Positions 18,195 through 27,104 of a DNA stretch of 64,000 bases are shown here, one piece after another. The notes beneath the pieces were generated by a model. That model ran no database searches. It saw only the letters and a list, made by a program, of their open reading frames with translations, and had not been told where the DNA came from. The translations under genes and the position numbers were made by a program. The stretch lies in assembly GCA_002420005.1 (NCBI GenBank), contig DIHE01000171.1:100112-164111 (forward strand), written 5' to 3'. Each line of letters starts with the position of its first letter. Positions within the stretch are counted from its first letter, which is position 1. The DNA comes from Holophagales bacterium UBA5704. Its GTDB lineage: Bacteria; Acidobacteriota; Thermoanaerobaculia; Multivoradales; UBA5704.

Positions 18195-18261
18195 CTGGCC
18201 GTCTCGACCCGGGGGTTGTGCTCCGCGTCCCCGGCCGGCGTTTCGAGGAGGCGCCGGCCGG

Positions 18262-18870
18262 GTGGTGCCGGAGCACCTGGAGCGGATCGACGAGCCGCTG
18301 TACCCACCGTTGGCGGTGCGCGAAGCGCTGGCCAACGCCTTCTGCCACCGGGACTATGCCATCGGCGGCGGCTCGGTGGGGGTGGCGATCTACGACGACC
18401 GGCTCGAAGTGACCTCCTCAGGCACGTTGCACTTCGGCCTGACGCCCGAGGCCCTCTTCGGGCCGCACGAGTCGCTGCCGTGGAACCCGCTCATCGCGAG
18501 CGTTTTCTACCGGCGCGGCATCATCGAGTCCTGGGGCCGCGGCACGCTCAAGATGGCGGAGCTGGCCCGCTCCGCGGGCCTCCCGCGCCCCGAGATCGAA
18601 GATGTCGGTGGGTGCGTGACGGTTCGGTTCCGCCCGACGCGCTACGTCCCTCCACAGCGGGTTGCCAGGGAGCTGACCGAGCGGCAGCGTTTGATTCTCA
18701 CCCTCCTGGCGTCCAGCCCGTCGGGCCTCCCGTTGCGGGAGATCCGTTTGCGCTTGGACGAGGAGCCTGCGGAGTGGGAGATCAAGGAGGACCTGGCATT
18801 GCTCAAGCACTTGGAGTTGGTCCAAGCGCGAGGCCATGGCCGCGGTGCTTCCTGGGCACTTCTACGATGA
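18262..18870 (+). pseudogene. 5'-truncated AlbA_2/HATPase_c_4-type ATP-binding protein
   Basis: The frame encodes about 202 residues: VPEHLERIDEPLYPPLAVRE, ANAFCHRDYAIGGGSVGVAI, DDRLEVTSSGTLHFGL, NPLIASVFYRRGIIESWGRG, then a winged-helix-like C-terminus from LTERQRLILTLL. This is the C-terminal half (HATPase_c_4 plus HTH) of a family whose full members begin with an AlbA_2/Schlafen-like domain of roughly 200 residues. That domain is absent: upstream sequence reaches the TonB receptor stop only 67 bases away and shows no homology in this frame before about 18245. The only start is a GTG-GTG with weak context. It could still express a truncated regulator, but a decayed remnant is more likely. 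Confidence 0.65.
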
Positions 18871-18904
18871 GTGGAGATCGGCTCGGTAATTGAAATCCAA
18901 ATCG

Positions 18905-18947
18905 ACTCCAATTCACTCCAATTCCGACTCCAATTCGACTCCAATTC
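18905..18947. repeat. four iteron-like direct repeats
   Basis: The 10-mer ACTCCAATTC occurs four times exactly, at 18905, 18915, 18927 and 18938, spaced 10, 12 and 11 bases apart, about one helical turn each. It lies in the 92-base gap between the truncated ATPase remnant and the end of the ABC permease gene. The block is AT-richer than its surroundings. No role can be assigned. Confidence 0.7.
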
Positions 18948-18962
18948 CCGACCGCCGTCCCC

Positions 18963-19829
18963 CTACCGCTTCTCCTGGTACGGAACCCCCAGGGCCCGCG
19001 GGGCGCGGGAGTGGCCGATGAAGCCGGCGAGGACGATGATGGTCAGCACGTAGGGGACGATCTGGATGAATTGGACGGGGACCTGCGAGACGCCCTCCAT
19101 CTGGATCGCCAGGGCCTCGGCAAAGCCGAAGAGCAGGCAGGCGAGCATCGTCTGCACCGGCCGCCACTTGCCGAAGATCAACGCGGCGAGGGCGATGAAA
19201 CCGCGGCCGGCGGTCATGTTGCGCGCGAAGAGGGACGACTGGCCGATCGAGAGATAGGCACCTCCGATCGCTGCGAGGGCGCCGGACAGCAGCACCGCCG
19301 CGAGGCGCACCCGCGCCACGTTCACTCCCGCCGTATCGGCCGCCTCGGGGTTCTCGCCCACCGCGCGCAGGCGCAGCCCGAAGGGCGTCCGGTTGAGCAC
19401 GTACCAGGTGACCGGCACGAGGAGGAAGGCGAGCACGATGGGCGCGATCGGCAGGAGCTGTTCCTGCGGCACCTGGGGCGTCGCGCCGGTGGACTGGAAG
19501 AGGGCGCCCGAGAGGAGCGCCGGGACGCCGAGGAAGAGGATGTTGATCGCCGTGCCGCTGACCACCTGGTCGGCCTTGAAGCGGATGCAGGCGACGCCGT
19601 GGACCAGTGCCACGAGGACCCCGGCCGCGATGCCCGCCGCGAGGCCGAGCCAGGGGCTGCCGGAGTAGTGGGTCACCGAGGCGGCGGTGAAGGCCCCGGC
19701 GAGCATCAATCCTTCCAGTGCGATGTTGATGACGCCGGAGCGTTCCGAGTAGAGGCCGCCCAGGGCGGCGAGCAGAAGCGGCGTGGCCTGGCGGACGGCG
19801 GAGGCCAGCAGGATCAGGAGGATGCTCAT
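18963..19829 (-). CDS. ABC transporter permease, BMP/nucleoside family (second permease)
   Basis: The product is 288 residues from the ATG at 19829 (MSILLILLASAVRQATPLLL). It shows the branched-chain/BMP-type permease pattern: LAALGGLYSERSGVINIALEGLML near the N-terminus and ALRLRAVGENPEAADTAGVN in the middle (seen here as GLRLRAVGENPEAADTAGVN), with about eight to nine transmembrane helices. In this family two permeases form the channel for nucleosides or related compounds. Its start codon overlaps the stop of the partner permease by four bases. It is the last gene of the four-gene importer operon. Confidence 0.92.
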   Translation of the reverse strand: MSILLILLASAVRQATPLLLAALGGLYSERSGVINIALEGLMLAGAFTAASVTHYSGSPWLGLAAGIAAGVLVALVHGVACIRFKADQVVSGTAINILFLGVPALLSGALFQSTGATPQVPQEQLLPIAPIVLAFLLVPVTWYVLNRTPFGLRLRAVGENPEAADTAGVNVARVRLAAVLLSGALAAIGGAYLSIGQSSLFARNMTAGRGFIALAALIFGKWRPVQTMLACLLFGFAEALAIQMEGVSQVPVQFIQIVPYVLTIIVLAGFIGHSRAPRALGVPYQEKR

Positions 19830-20881
19830 ACGCTTTTGACCCTCTTCTCGCCGCGCCCGCGGAACAGCGCCTCGGCCGCCACGAACAGGATGATGACCCC
19901 TTGCAGCACCATCACCAGGTCCTTCGAGACATGCTCGGTGAAGATGTCCACGAAAAGGCCGCCGCGCAGCAAGGCACCGAACAGCAGCGAGGCCAGGATG
20001 ACGCCGACGGGATGGTTGCGGCCCAGGAGGGCCACCGCGATACCGGTGAAGCCGTAGCCGGCCGAAAAACTGTCGTAGTAGCGGTAGCGGTACCCCAGCA
20101 CCTCGTTGACCGCCACCAGGCCGGCGAGCGCGCCGGAGAGCGACATGGCGAGCACGATCTGTTTGCCGGTCGCGATGCCGCCGTACAGCGCCGCCGCCGG
20201 ATTGGCACCGGTGGCGCGGATCTGGTAGCCCCAGCGTGTGCGCCAGAGGAACAGATAGACGAGCAGGCAGGCGGCAAGAGCCAGGGGAAACGCGAGGTTC
20301 AGCGGGATGCGCTCCGGGATGCCCGGCACGAGGGCACCGATCCGCGCGACATGGGCGTTCTCGCCGATCGGCACCGTCTGCAGGATCGGATCGCCCGGCG
20401 GCTTGTAGTGGTACTGCGTGAAGTAGCTCGCCAAGGCCACCGCGATGAAGTTCATCATGATGGTGGTGATGACCTCGTGGGCGCCGAAGCGGGCCTTGAG
20501 CACGCCCGGCACCGCGGCCCAGAATCCGCCGGTGAGCAGAGCGGTGAGAATGCACAGCGGCACCAGCAGCCACGCCGGCCACCCGGCGAGGACGATGCCG
20601 ACCCAGGCCGTCGCGAACGCGGCGATGTAGAGCTGGCCTTCGGCGCCGATGTTGAGCAGGCCGCAGCGAAAAGCCACCGCCACCGCGAGGCCGGTGAAGA
20701 TGAGCGGCGTGGCGTAGAAGAGCGTATAGCCGATGCCGTCCGGCCAGGAGAGGGCGCTGCCGATGAGCAGCGCATAGGTGTTGAGCGGGCTGTCGCCCAC
20801 CGCCAGCACCACGAGGGCGCCCACGGCGAAGGCCGCCGCCACGGCGGCCAAGGGAAAGAGGAGCTGGCGCAGAAAGCTCAT
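19826..20881 (-). CDS. ABC transporter permease, BMP/nucleoside family (first permease)
   Basis: The product is 351 residues. It has an N-terminal hydrophobic helix (FLRQLLFPLAAVAAAFAVGA), ATPLIFTGLAVAVAFRCGLLNIGAEGQL, and the coupling segment GYQIRATGANPAAALYGG, which match YufP/NupP-like permeases. About nine membrane helices are visible. It is the partner of the permease encoded immediately downstream (four-base overlap) and follows the ATPase gene after 10 bases. The probable role is transport of nucleosides or similar purine compounds across the inner membrane. Confidence 0.92.
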   Translation of the reverse strand: MSFLRQLLFPLAAVAAAFAVGALVVLAVGDSPLNTYALLIGSALSWPDGIGYTLFYATPLIFTGLAVAVAFRCGLLNIGAEGQLYIAAFATAWVGIVLAGWPAWLLVPLCILTALLTGGFWAAVPGVLKARFGAHEVITTIMMNFIAVALASYFTQYHYKPPGDPILQTVPIGENAHVARIGALVPGIPERIPLNLAFPLALAACLLVYLFLWRTRWGYQIRATGANPAAALYGGIATGKQIVLAMSLSGALAGLVAVNEVLGYRYRYYDSFSAGYGFTGIAVALLGRNHPVGVILASLLFGALLRGGLFVDIFTEHVSKDLVMVLQGVIILFVAAEALFRGRGEKRVKSV

Positions 20882-20891
20882 CGGGTCTCCT

Positions 20892-22412
20892 TCAGGCCGC
20901 GGCGCTTCCGCCGGTCATCAGCAGCCCGATCTCTTCCATGGAGGTTGTCTCGGGATCCACCTCGGCGACGATCCGGCCCCGGCGCATCACCAGCAGGCGG
21001 TCGGCGAGGGCGGTCACCTCTTCGAGCTCCGAGGAGACCAACAGCAAGGCGCAACCGGCATCCCGCAGCTCGACGAGCCGGCGGTGGATGAACTCGATGC
21101 CGCCGATGTCCACACCGCGCGTCGGCTGGGCGACCAGGAGCAGCTTCGGCTGCAGGTCGAGCTCGCGGCCGAGGATCAGCTTCTGCTGGTTGCCGCCGGA
21201 CAGGGCGCGCGCCGGCCGCTCCGGATCGGGCGGCCGGACGTCGAACGCGGCGAGGATCTTCTCCGTCTTGCGGCGGATCTCGTCGCGGCGCAGCCAGAAC
21301 CGGCCGGGTCCCACCGCCACCGGCGGCCGGTCGTCGGCGCCGAGGATGGCGTTTTCCTGCAGGTCGAAATCGAGCAGCAGGCCGCGCCGGTGCCGGTCCT
21401 CCGGCACGTGCGAGATCCCCAGCGCCCGCCGCTGCCGGACGGAGAGGCCGGCCACGCTGCGGCCGTCGAGCTCGATGGTGCCGGAGACGGCGCCGCCTTC
21501 GGTGAGGCCGGCCAAGGCTTCGACGAGCTCCGTCTGGCCGTTGCCCTCGATCCCGGCGATGCCGACGATCTCTCCGGCACGCACCTCGAAGGAGACGCCG
21601 TCGAGCCGTTTCTCGCCGCCCTTGAAGGTCACCGCGAGGCCGCGCACGCCGAGCACCGGGGCTTTCGGCTGCGCAGCCGGCTTGACCACCCGCAGCAGCA
21701 CATCGCGGCCGACCATGAGGTGGGCCAGCTCGGCGGCGTTCGTCTCGGCGGTGCGGCGGTGGCCGACGACGCGGCCGTCGCGCATCACCGTCACTTCGTC
21801 CGAGATGTCCAGCACCTCGGACAGCTTGTGGGTCACGATGACGATCGTCTTGCCCTGCGCCCGCATGCGCCGCAGGATGGTGAACAGCTCCGCCGTCGCC
21901 TGGGGCGAGAGCACGGCCGTGGGCTCGTCGAGGATCAGCAGGCGCGCCTCGCGGTAGAGCGCCTTGAGCAGCTCGACGCGCTGCTGCTGGCCCACCGAGA
22001 GATCCTCGATGCGCCGCGTGGGATCGATGGCCAGGCCCAGCTCGTCGGAGAGGGCGCGGATGCGGGCCTCGGCGCTCTTCAGGTCGAGGGCGAAGGGCGA
22101 GCCGGGCTCCAGGCCGAGGACGATGTTCTCGGCCACCGTCATCGGCTCGACCAGCATGAAGTGCTGATGGACCATGCCGATGCCCAGACGGATCGCGTCG
22201 TGCGGGCTGGTGAAGCGGTGCACCCGGCCCTCGACGAGGATCTCGCCGGAGTCGGCCCCATAGAAGCCGTAGGCGATGCGCATCGCCGTCGACTTGCCGG
22301 CGCCGTTTTCGCCCACCAGGGCGTGGATGGTGCCGGGGGCCACGGTGAGGTTGACGCGATCGTTGGCCGGCACGCCGGCGAACCGCTTGGTGATCTCGCG
22401 CAGCTCGAGCAT
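20892..22412 (-). CDS. ABC transporter ATPase with two nucleotide-binding domains, BMP/nucleoside family
   Basis: The product is 506 residues with two ABC domains, as in sugar and nucleoside importers. The first has Walker A GENGAGKST, signature LSVGQQQRVELL and Walker B LLILDEPTAVLSP. The second has the degenerate P-loop GIEGNGQTELV usual for this family, signature LSGGNQQKLILGREL and LLVAQPTRGVDIGG. It starts with MLELREITKRFAG. It would energise the two permeases downstream and receive substrate from the BMP lipoprotein upstream, 28 bases away. Confidence 0.93.
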   Translation of the reverse strand: MLELREITKRFAGVPANDRVNLTVAPGTIHALVGENGAGKSTAMRIAYGFYGADSGEILVEGRVHRFTSPHDAIRLGIGMVHQHFMLVEPMTVAENIVLGLEPGSPFALDLKSAEARIRALSDELGLAIDPTRRIEDLSVGQQQRVELLKALYREARLLILDEPTAVLSPQATAELFTILRRMRAQGKTIVIVTHKLSEVLDISDEVTVMRDGRVVGHRRTAETNAAELAHLMVGRDVLLRVVKPAAQPKAPVLGVRGLAVTFKGGEKRLDGVSFEVRAGEIVGIAGIEGNGQTELVEALAGLTEGGAVSGTIELDGRSVAGLSVRQRRALGISHVPEDRHRRGLLLDFDLQENAILGADDRPPVAVGPGRFWLRRDEIRRKTEKILAAFDVRPPDPERPARALSGGNQQKLILGRELDLQPKLLLVAQPTRGVDIGGIEFIHRRLVELRDAGCALLLVSSELEEVTALADRLLVMRRGRIVAEVDPETTSMEEIGLLMTGGSAAA

Positions 22413-22439
22413 CGCGGGGGCCTCCGGCTCCTCTCCCGG

Positions 22440-23459
22440 CTACTGCGCCATCGCGTCCGTGACCGTGATCTCGCCGCGGATGATCTTGGCCTTGGCCGCC
22501 TCGACGTCCTGGATCACCAGGGGAGAGATGAGCTTCTCGTTGTACTGGTCCATGGCGTAGCCGATGCCGCCGTCCGGCAGGCCGTAGACGTGGATGCCGC
22601 CCTGGAAGCGGCGGTTCACGAGATCGCCGATGATCTGATAGACCGCATTGTCGACCCGCTTGACCATGCTGGTCAGCACGTGGCCGGGCTTGACCCAGTT
22701 CTGGTTGGAGTCGACGCCGATGACGAGCTTGTCGAGCTGCTCGACCGCATCGAAGACGCCGAGCCCCGAATTGCCGGCGGCGGCGAAGAGGACGTCGGCG
22801 CCTTTGCCGATCTGCGCCACCGCCAGCTCCTTGCCCTTGCCGGGATTGTTCCACGCGGCCTCGGTGACGCCGACGTAGTTCTGGATCACCTGGATCTCGG
22901 GGTTGACCGCCCGTGCGCCCTCTTCATAGCCCACCTGGAACTTGTGGATCAGGGGGACGTCCATACCCCCGACGAAGCCGATCTTTCCGGTCTTCGAGGT
23001 ATGGGCCGCGATCATGCCGACGAGATAGCTTCCCTCGTGTTCCTTGAAGATCAGGGAGGCGACGTTGGGCAGGCTGCTGACGCCGTCGACGATCGCAAAA
23101 TTGACCTTGGGGTAGTCCTTGGCGACCGCCTCGACGATCGGGGTCTGCGCGAAGCCGATGCCGATCACGAGGTCGTAGCCCACCTCGGCGAAGGCGCGCA
23201 TGGCGGGCTCGAGCGAAGCCGGATCGCCCGGCTCGGCGTCGCGCAGGACGATGGGGAAGTCCTTGGCCGCCTGCTGCACGCCGCGGAAGGCCGCCGCATT
23301 GAAGGAACGGTCGTCCTTGCCGCCGCTGTCGAAGACGATGCCGACGCGGAGCTTGCCGGGGTCGCCGGTGGCCTGGCTCAGGTCGCGGCAGCCGGTGGTG
23401 GCCAGACCGAGAACGAGGGCCAGGGCGAAACCTGCGAGCTGGAGCCTTGGGCGCGACAT
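22440..23459 (-). CDS. BMP-family substrate-binding lipoprotein
   Basis: The product is 339 residues. The signal peptide ends in the lipobox ATTGC, so Cys24 is the expected lipidated residue. The mature part matches the Bmp/Med family: LRVGIVFDSGGKDDRSFNAA, DLVIGIGFAQTPIVEAVA, FVGGMDVPLIHKFQVGYEEG, GADVLFAAAGNSGLGVFDAV and GVDSNQNW. Members bind nucleosides or purine derivatives. It is the first gene of the importer operon and is divergent from the S9 peptidase gene, with 105 bases between the two starts. Confidence 0.92.
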   Translation of the reverse strand: MSRPRLQLAGFALALVLGLATTGCRDLSQATGDPGKLRVGIVFDSGGKDDRSFNAAAFRGVQQAAKDFPIVLRDAEPGDPASLEPAMRAFAEVGYDLVIGIGFAQTPIVEAVAKDYPKVNFAIVDGVSSLPNVASLIFKEHEGSYLVGMIAAHTSKTGKIGFVGGMDVPLIHKFQVGYEEGARAVNPEIQVIQNYVGVTEAAWNNPGKGKELAVAQIGKGADVLFAAAGNSGLGVFDAVEQLDKLVIGVDSNQNWVKPGHVLTSMVKRVDNAVYQIIGDLVNRRFQGGIHVYGLPDGGIGYAMDQYNEKLISPLVIQDVEAAKAKIIRGEITVTDAMAQ

Positions 23460-23564
23460 GGCGACGCGGGGAGAGTACCGCGCGGGAGGGCGGAAGGCAA
23501 GGCGGGTCGGCCGGTCGCCCGGTGGGTGCTACAATCCCGCCCCTTGCAGACTTCGGGAGGTCTC

Positions 23565-25565
23565 ATGCTACGCCGTACCTGTGCTCCTTTCGTGTTCGTG
23601 GTGCTCGCCCTCGTGGCTCCGGTGGCTTCGCCGGCCGACGAGCTGCGCGACCTGGTCGCCCGGCTCGCCAAGATCGGCTCGTGCACGAGCCCCAGCTTCT
23701 CTCCGGATGGAAAGACGCTGGCCGTCCTGTGCAATCTGAGCGGCCTGCCGCAGATCTGGACGGTGCCGGCGGCGGGTGGCTGGCCCACCCAGGTCACCGC
23801 CCTCGATGACCAGATCTCCACTGTCGCCTGGTCTCCCACCGATCCGGATGTCCTGGCATTCACCCTGGCACCCGGCGGCGGCTTGAACGAGCAGGTCTAC
23901 CTGACGCGGCCGAGCGGCCTGGCTCTGGAGCAGATCACCGAAGGAGGCAAGGTCAACAACCGGTTGCATGGCTGGACGCCGGACGGCAAATCCCTGCTGC
24001 TCGGCTCGAACCGTGCCAATCCCGGGTCGGTCGACTCCTATCTCTTCCACGTAGGGCTCAGCCGCCTGCGGCTCGCCGCGGTGAACAAAGGCGTCGGCTC
24101 GATCGAGGACGTGAGCGCGGATGGTGCCTGGGCGCTGGTGCAGCGCGTCCGGGGCCGGGGCGATGCGAACGTCCATCTGGTGAGCCTGCGCAAGCGGGCC
24201 GATCTTCTGCTGACGCCGCATACGCCCCCGGGCACGTTCGCCAACGCCCGCTTCTCGGCCGACGGCCGCACCGTCTATCTCCTGGCCGACCAGGACCGCG
24301 ACCGGATCGCCTTCGCCCGGCTGCCTCTGGTGGAGAGGGACCGCCGGGAGCGCGAGGAGGAGGAAGAAGCAGAAGAAGAGGGAGAGGCGGAAGAGTGGGG
24401 AGAGCGGGGTGCGGTGGAGGGTCCATATTGGAAAGGGGGCGGGCCGTTGGAGGTGATCGCCGGGCGCGACGATGCCGACCTGAGCGCCTTCGAGATCACG
24501 GCGGACGGCACGACCGCCGCCCTCTTGTGGAACGTGGCCGGCGCGTCGCAGCTCAGCTTCCTCGACCTCGCCACCGGCAAGGAGACACCCGGTCCCGCCC
24601 TTCCCGGCGCCATCGCCGGCGGCCTGGAGTTTTCCAAGGACGGCAAGCTGCTCGCCTTGACGGTGTCGGGAGCGAACCTGCCGACCGACGTCTACGTGCT
24701 CGACCGTGCCACGGGTGAGCTGCGCCGGGTCACCTTCAGCCCGCACGCCGGAGTCTTCCTCCAGGCGCTGGTGGCGCCGGAGCTGGTGAAATTCCCGGCG
24801 CACGACGGCCTGGAGCTCTCCGGCTGGTTGTACCGCCCGCCCGGAGCGGCCGGCAAGGCGGCGGGTCCGGTGGTGCTGAGCTTCCATGGCGGTCCCGAAG
24901 CGCAGGAGCGGCCGAGCTTCAACTCGACCTATCAGGCGCTCCTCGCCCGCGGCATCTCGGTGTTCGCACCCAACGTGCGCGGCTCGGCCGGCTTCGGCAA
25001 GCGCTTCCTCAACCTGGACAACGGCGAGAAGCGGTTCGATGCGGTCAAGGACATCAAGTCGTGCGTCGACCACCTGGTGAGCCAGGGGATCGCCGACCCG
25101 CAGCGGATCGGCATCATGGGGGGCTCTTACGGTGGCTACATGACCATGGCCGGGCTCACCGAGTACCCGGAGCTCTTCGCCGCCGGAGCCAACCTGTTCG
25201 GGATGATCAACTTCGAGACGTTCTTCTCGCACACCGAGGCGTGGATGGCGGCCATCTCCACCACCGAGTATGGCGATCCGGCCACGCAGAAGGACCTGCT
25301 GCAGCGCTTGTCTCCGATCCACAAGGTGGACCGGATCCGGACGCCGACGCTCGTCCTGCACGGCGCCAACGACACCAACGTCCCGGTGGTGGAGGCCGAG
25401 CAGACGGTCGAGAGCCTCAAGAAGCGGGGGATTCCGGTGGACTACGTCCTCTTCCCGGACGAAGGCCACGGCTTCCGCAAGACCGCCAACCGGGTGCGCT
25501 CCACGGTGGCCATCGTCGAGTGGTTCGAGAAGTATCTGAAGGGTTCGGCGCCGGGCTCGCTATAA
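23565..25565 (+). CDS. secreted S9-family (prolyl oligopeptidase-like) peptidase
   Basis: The product is 666 residues from the ATG at 23565 (GGGAGG upstream, then signal peptide ending VASPA). An N-terminal WD40/TolB-like propeller (SPSFSPDGKTLAVLC, NARFSADGRTVYLLAD) is followed by an alpha/beta hydrolase domain with Ser521 in GGSYGGYM, Asp603 in GANDTNVP and His635 in DEGHGF. An unusual acidic insert of about 25 residues (REREEEEEAEEEGEAEEW) interrupts the propeller. This family cleaves short peptides or acyl-peptides, here probably in the periplasm. The PBP4-like gene follows 31 bases later, but its function is different. Confidence 0.93.
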   Translation: MLRRTCAPFVFVVLALVAPVASPADELRDLVARLAKIGSCTSPSFSPDGKTLAVLCNLSGLPQIWTVPAAGGWPTQVTALDDQISTVAWSPTDPDVLAFTLAPGGGLNEQVYLTRPSGLALEQITEGGKVNNRLHGWTPDGKSLLLGSNRANPGSVDSYLFHVGLSRLRLAAVNKGVGSIEDVSADGAWALVQRVRGRGDANVHLVSLRKRADLLLTPHTPPGTFANARFSADGRTVYLLADQDRDRIAFARLPLVERDRREREEEEEAEEEGEAEEWGERGAVEGPYWKGGGPLEVIAGRDDADLSAFEITADGTTAALLWNVAGASQLSFLDLATGKETPGPALPGAIAGGLEFSKDGKLLALTVSGANLPTDVYVLDRATGELRRVTFSPHAGVFLQALVAPELVKFPAHDGLELSGWLYRPPGAAGKAAGPVVLSFHGGPEAQERPSFNSTYQALLARGISVFAPNVRGSAGFGKRFLNLDNGEKRFDAVKDIKSCVDHLVSQGIADPQRIGIMGGSYGGYMTMAGLTEYPELFAAGANLFGMINFETFFSHTEAWMAAISTTEYGDPATQKDLLQRLSPIHKVDRIRTPTLVLHGANDTNVPVVEAEQTVESLKKRGIPVDYVLFPDEGHGFRKTANRVRSTVAIVEWFEKYLKGSAPGSL

Positions 25566-25596
25566 TCCCTGCCATGGTGCACGGAGGAGAGACCCG

Positions 25597-27063
25597 TTGT
25601 CCGGCCGGAAGACATTCCACCCGCTGCTCCTGACCTTCCTCCTGCTGTCCGCGGGGTCCGTACCGAATGCGGCCCCGCAGACCGCCGAGTCTCCGGCTTC
25701 CCCGTCTCCCCTTCAGCTGGCCTTGCAGGCCGAGGTGGGCCGCGCCCAGCGGGCGGCGGCCGAGCTGGGGGTCCACGTCGTCGAGCTGGACAGCGGGGAG
25801 ACCGTGTTCGGCCACCAGGCGGACGTACCGCGGATCATCGCCTCCAACACGAAGCTCTTCACCACCGCCGCAGCGCTCGACGCCTTCGGCCCCGGCTACT
25901 TCTTCGAGACCCGTTTCGTCCTGCGCGGCTCGGTGCGAGACGGGGTTCTGACGGGGGATCTGGGAGTGGTGGGTGGTGGGGATCCCCATATCTCGGGGCG
26001 TGACTTCGCCGGCGACTCCTATGCCGCGTTCCGCCCCTGGGCCGCGGCGCTGCGCGCGCGCGGCATCCGGCGGGTGACCGGGGACGTCTACCTCGACCAT
26101 GGCCTTTTCGCGCCCCCCAACATCCATCCGGACTGGCCGCGCGAGCAGCTCACCCGGTGGTATGAGGCGCCGGTCGATGCGTTGTCATTCAGTGACAACT
26201 GCATTCTCGTCCGCGTCTGGCCGTCGCCCTCCGGGGGCCGGCCGCGGGTGGAGCTGCTCCCGGACGTGCCGGTGGTGCGGATCGAGAACACCGCCCGCAC
26301 CATCCCCTCCCGCCGCGGCCAGCAGCTCATCGTCCACCGCACCGGGGATGCGGTGGTGGTGCGCGGCTCCATCTGGAAAAACTCCGGGCCGGCGGACACC
26401 TGGGTGACGATTCCCGACCCGGTGCGCTATTTCGGGGAAGGATTGCGCGCCGCCCTGGCCGAGGAGGGTGTCACGGTGAAGGGCGCCCTGCACCCGGTGG
26501 AGGAGCTGCCCGGCGCCGTGTGGGAGCGGGTGGCGGTGCACAGGAGCGACCTGTTGTCGATCCTCCAGGTCACCAACAAGAACAGCCAGAACTTCTATGC
26601 CGAGTCCCTGGCCAAACACCTGGGCGCGCTGCGCTGCCGGCATGGAAGCTGGCCCGCGGGGGTGCAGGCGATCGGCGAGCTCCTCCAGGGGATCGGCGTG
26701 CCGGCCGGCAGCTTCACCATGGCCGACGGCTCCGGCATGAGCCGGGAGAACCGCTTCGCGCCGCGCGCCTTGACGCTGCTCCTGCGGCACATGTTCTTCC
26801 ACCCGGCCGGCCGGGAGTTCGCCGGCACCTTGCCCTATTCCGGCGAGGACCGCGGTGCCTGGCGCCGGCGGATGGCGACGCCGCCCTACCGGGGCAACGT
26901 CCTCGCGAAGACCGGCACGCTGAGCGGTGTCTCGGCGCTCTCCGGCTATGCCAAGGCGGTCTCCGGCAAGTCCTACGCCTTCTCGATCCTGTGCAACCGG
27001 ACGACCGGTGACGCCCGCCTCGCCCAGGACCGGCTCGTGATGGCGCTGATCGACAACGGCTGA
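25597..27063 (+). CDS. dacB: D-Ala-D-Ala carboxypeptidase/endopeptidase, PBP4 (S13) family
   Basis: The product is 488 residues. The start is a TTG at 25597, preceded by GGAGGAGA at 25583; no ATG in frame gives a signal peptide. The three penicillin-binding motifs are Ser83-x-x-Lys86 (ASNTKLF), Ser330-x-Asn332 (KNSQNFY) and Lys438-Thr-Gly440 (LAKTGTLSG). The S13 insert lies between the first two. Such enzymes trim or cleave peptidoglycan peptides in the periplasm. The gene sits between the S9 peptidase and the SpoIIE-type phosphatase, all in one direction with short gaps. Confidence 0.92.
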   Translation: MSGRKTFHPLLLTFLLLSAGSVPNAAPQTAESPASPSPLQLALQAEVGRAQRAAAELGVHVVELDSGETVFGHQADVPRIIASNTKLFTTAAALDAFGPGYFFETRFVLRGSVRDGVLTGDLGVVGGGDPHISGRDFAGDSYAAFRPWAAALRARGIRRVTGDVYLDHGLFAPPNIHPDWPREQLTRWYEAPVDALSFSDNCILVRVWPSPSGGRPRVELLPDVPVVRIENTARTIPSRRGQQLIVHRTGDAVVVRGSIWKNSGPADTWVTIPDPVRYFGEGLRAALAEEGVTVKGALHPVEELPGAVWERVAVHRSDLLSILQVTNKNSQNFYAESLAKHLGALRCRHGSWPAGVQAIGELLQGIGVPAGSFTMADGSGMSRENRFAPRALTLLLRHMFFHPAGREFAGTLPYSGEDRGAWRRRMATPPYRGNVLAKTGTLSGVSALSGYAKAVSGKSYAFSILCNRTTGDARLAQDRLVMALIDNG

Positions 27064-27104
27064 GCGACGACGGTTCGACGAACGGATCCCAAGAGGAGAA
27101 CGAT

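Noticed and set aside
20778..23564. Long plus-strand frame upstream of the S9 peptidase
   Set aside because: It is antisense to the ABC importer genes, which have clear motifs; the peptidase start is at 23565 with a Shine-Dalgarno and signal peptide.
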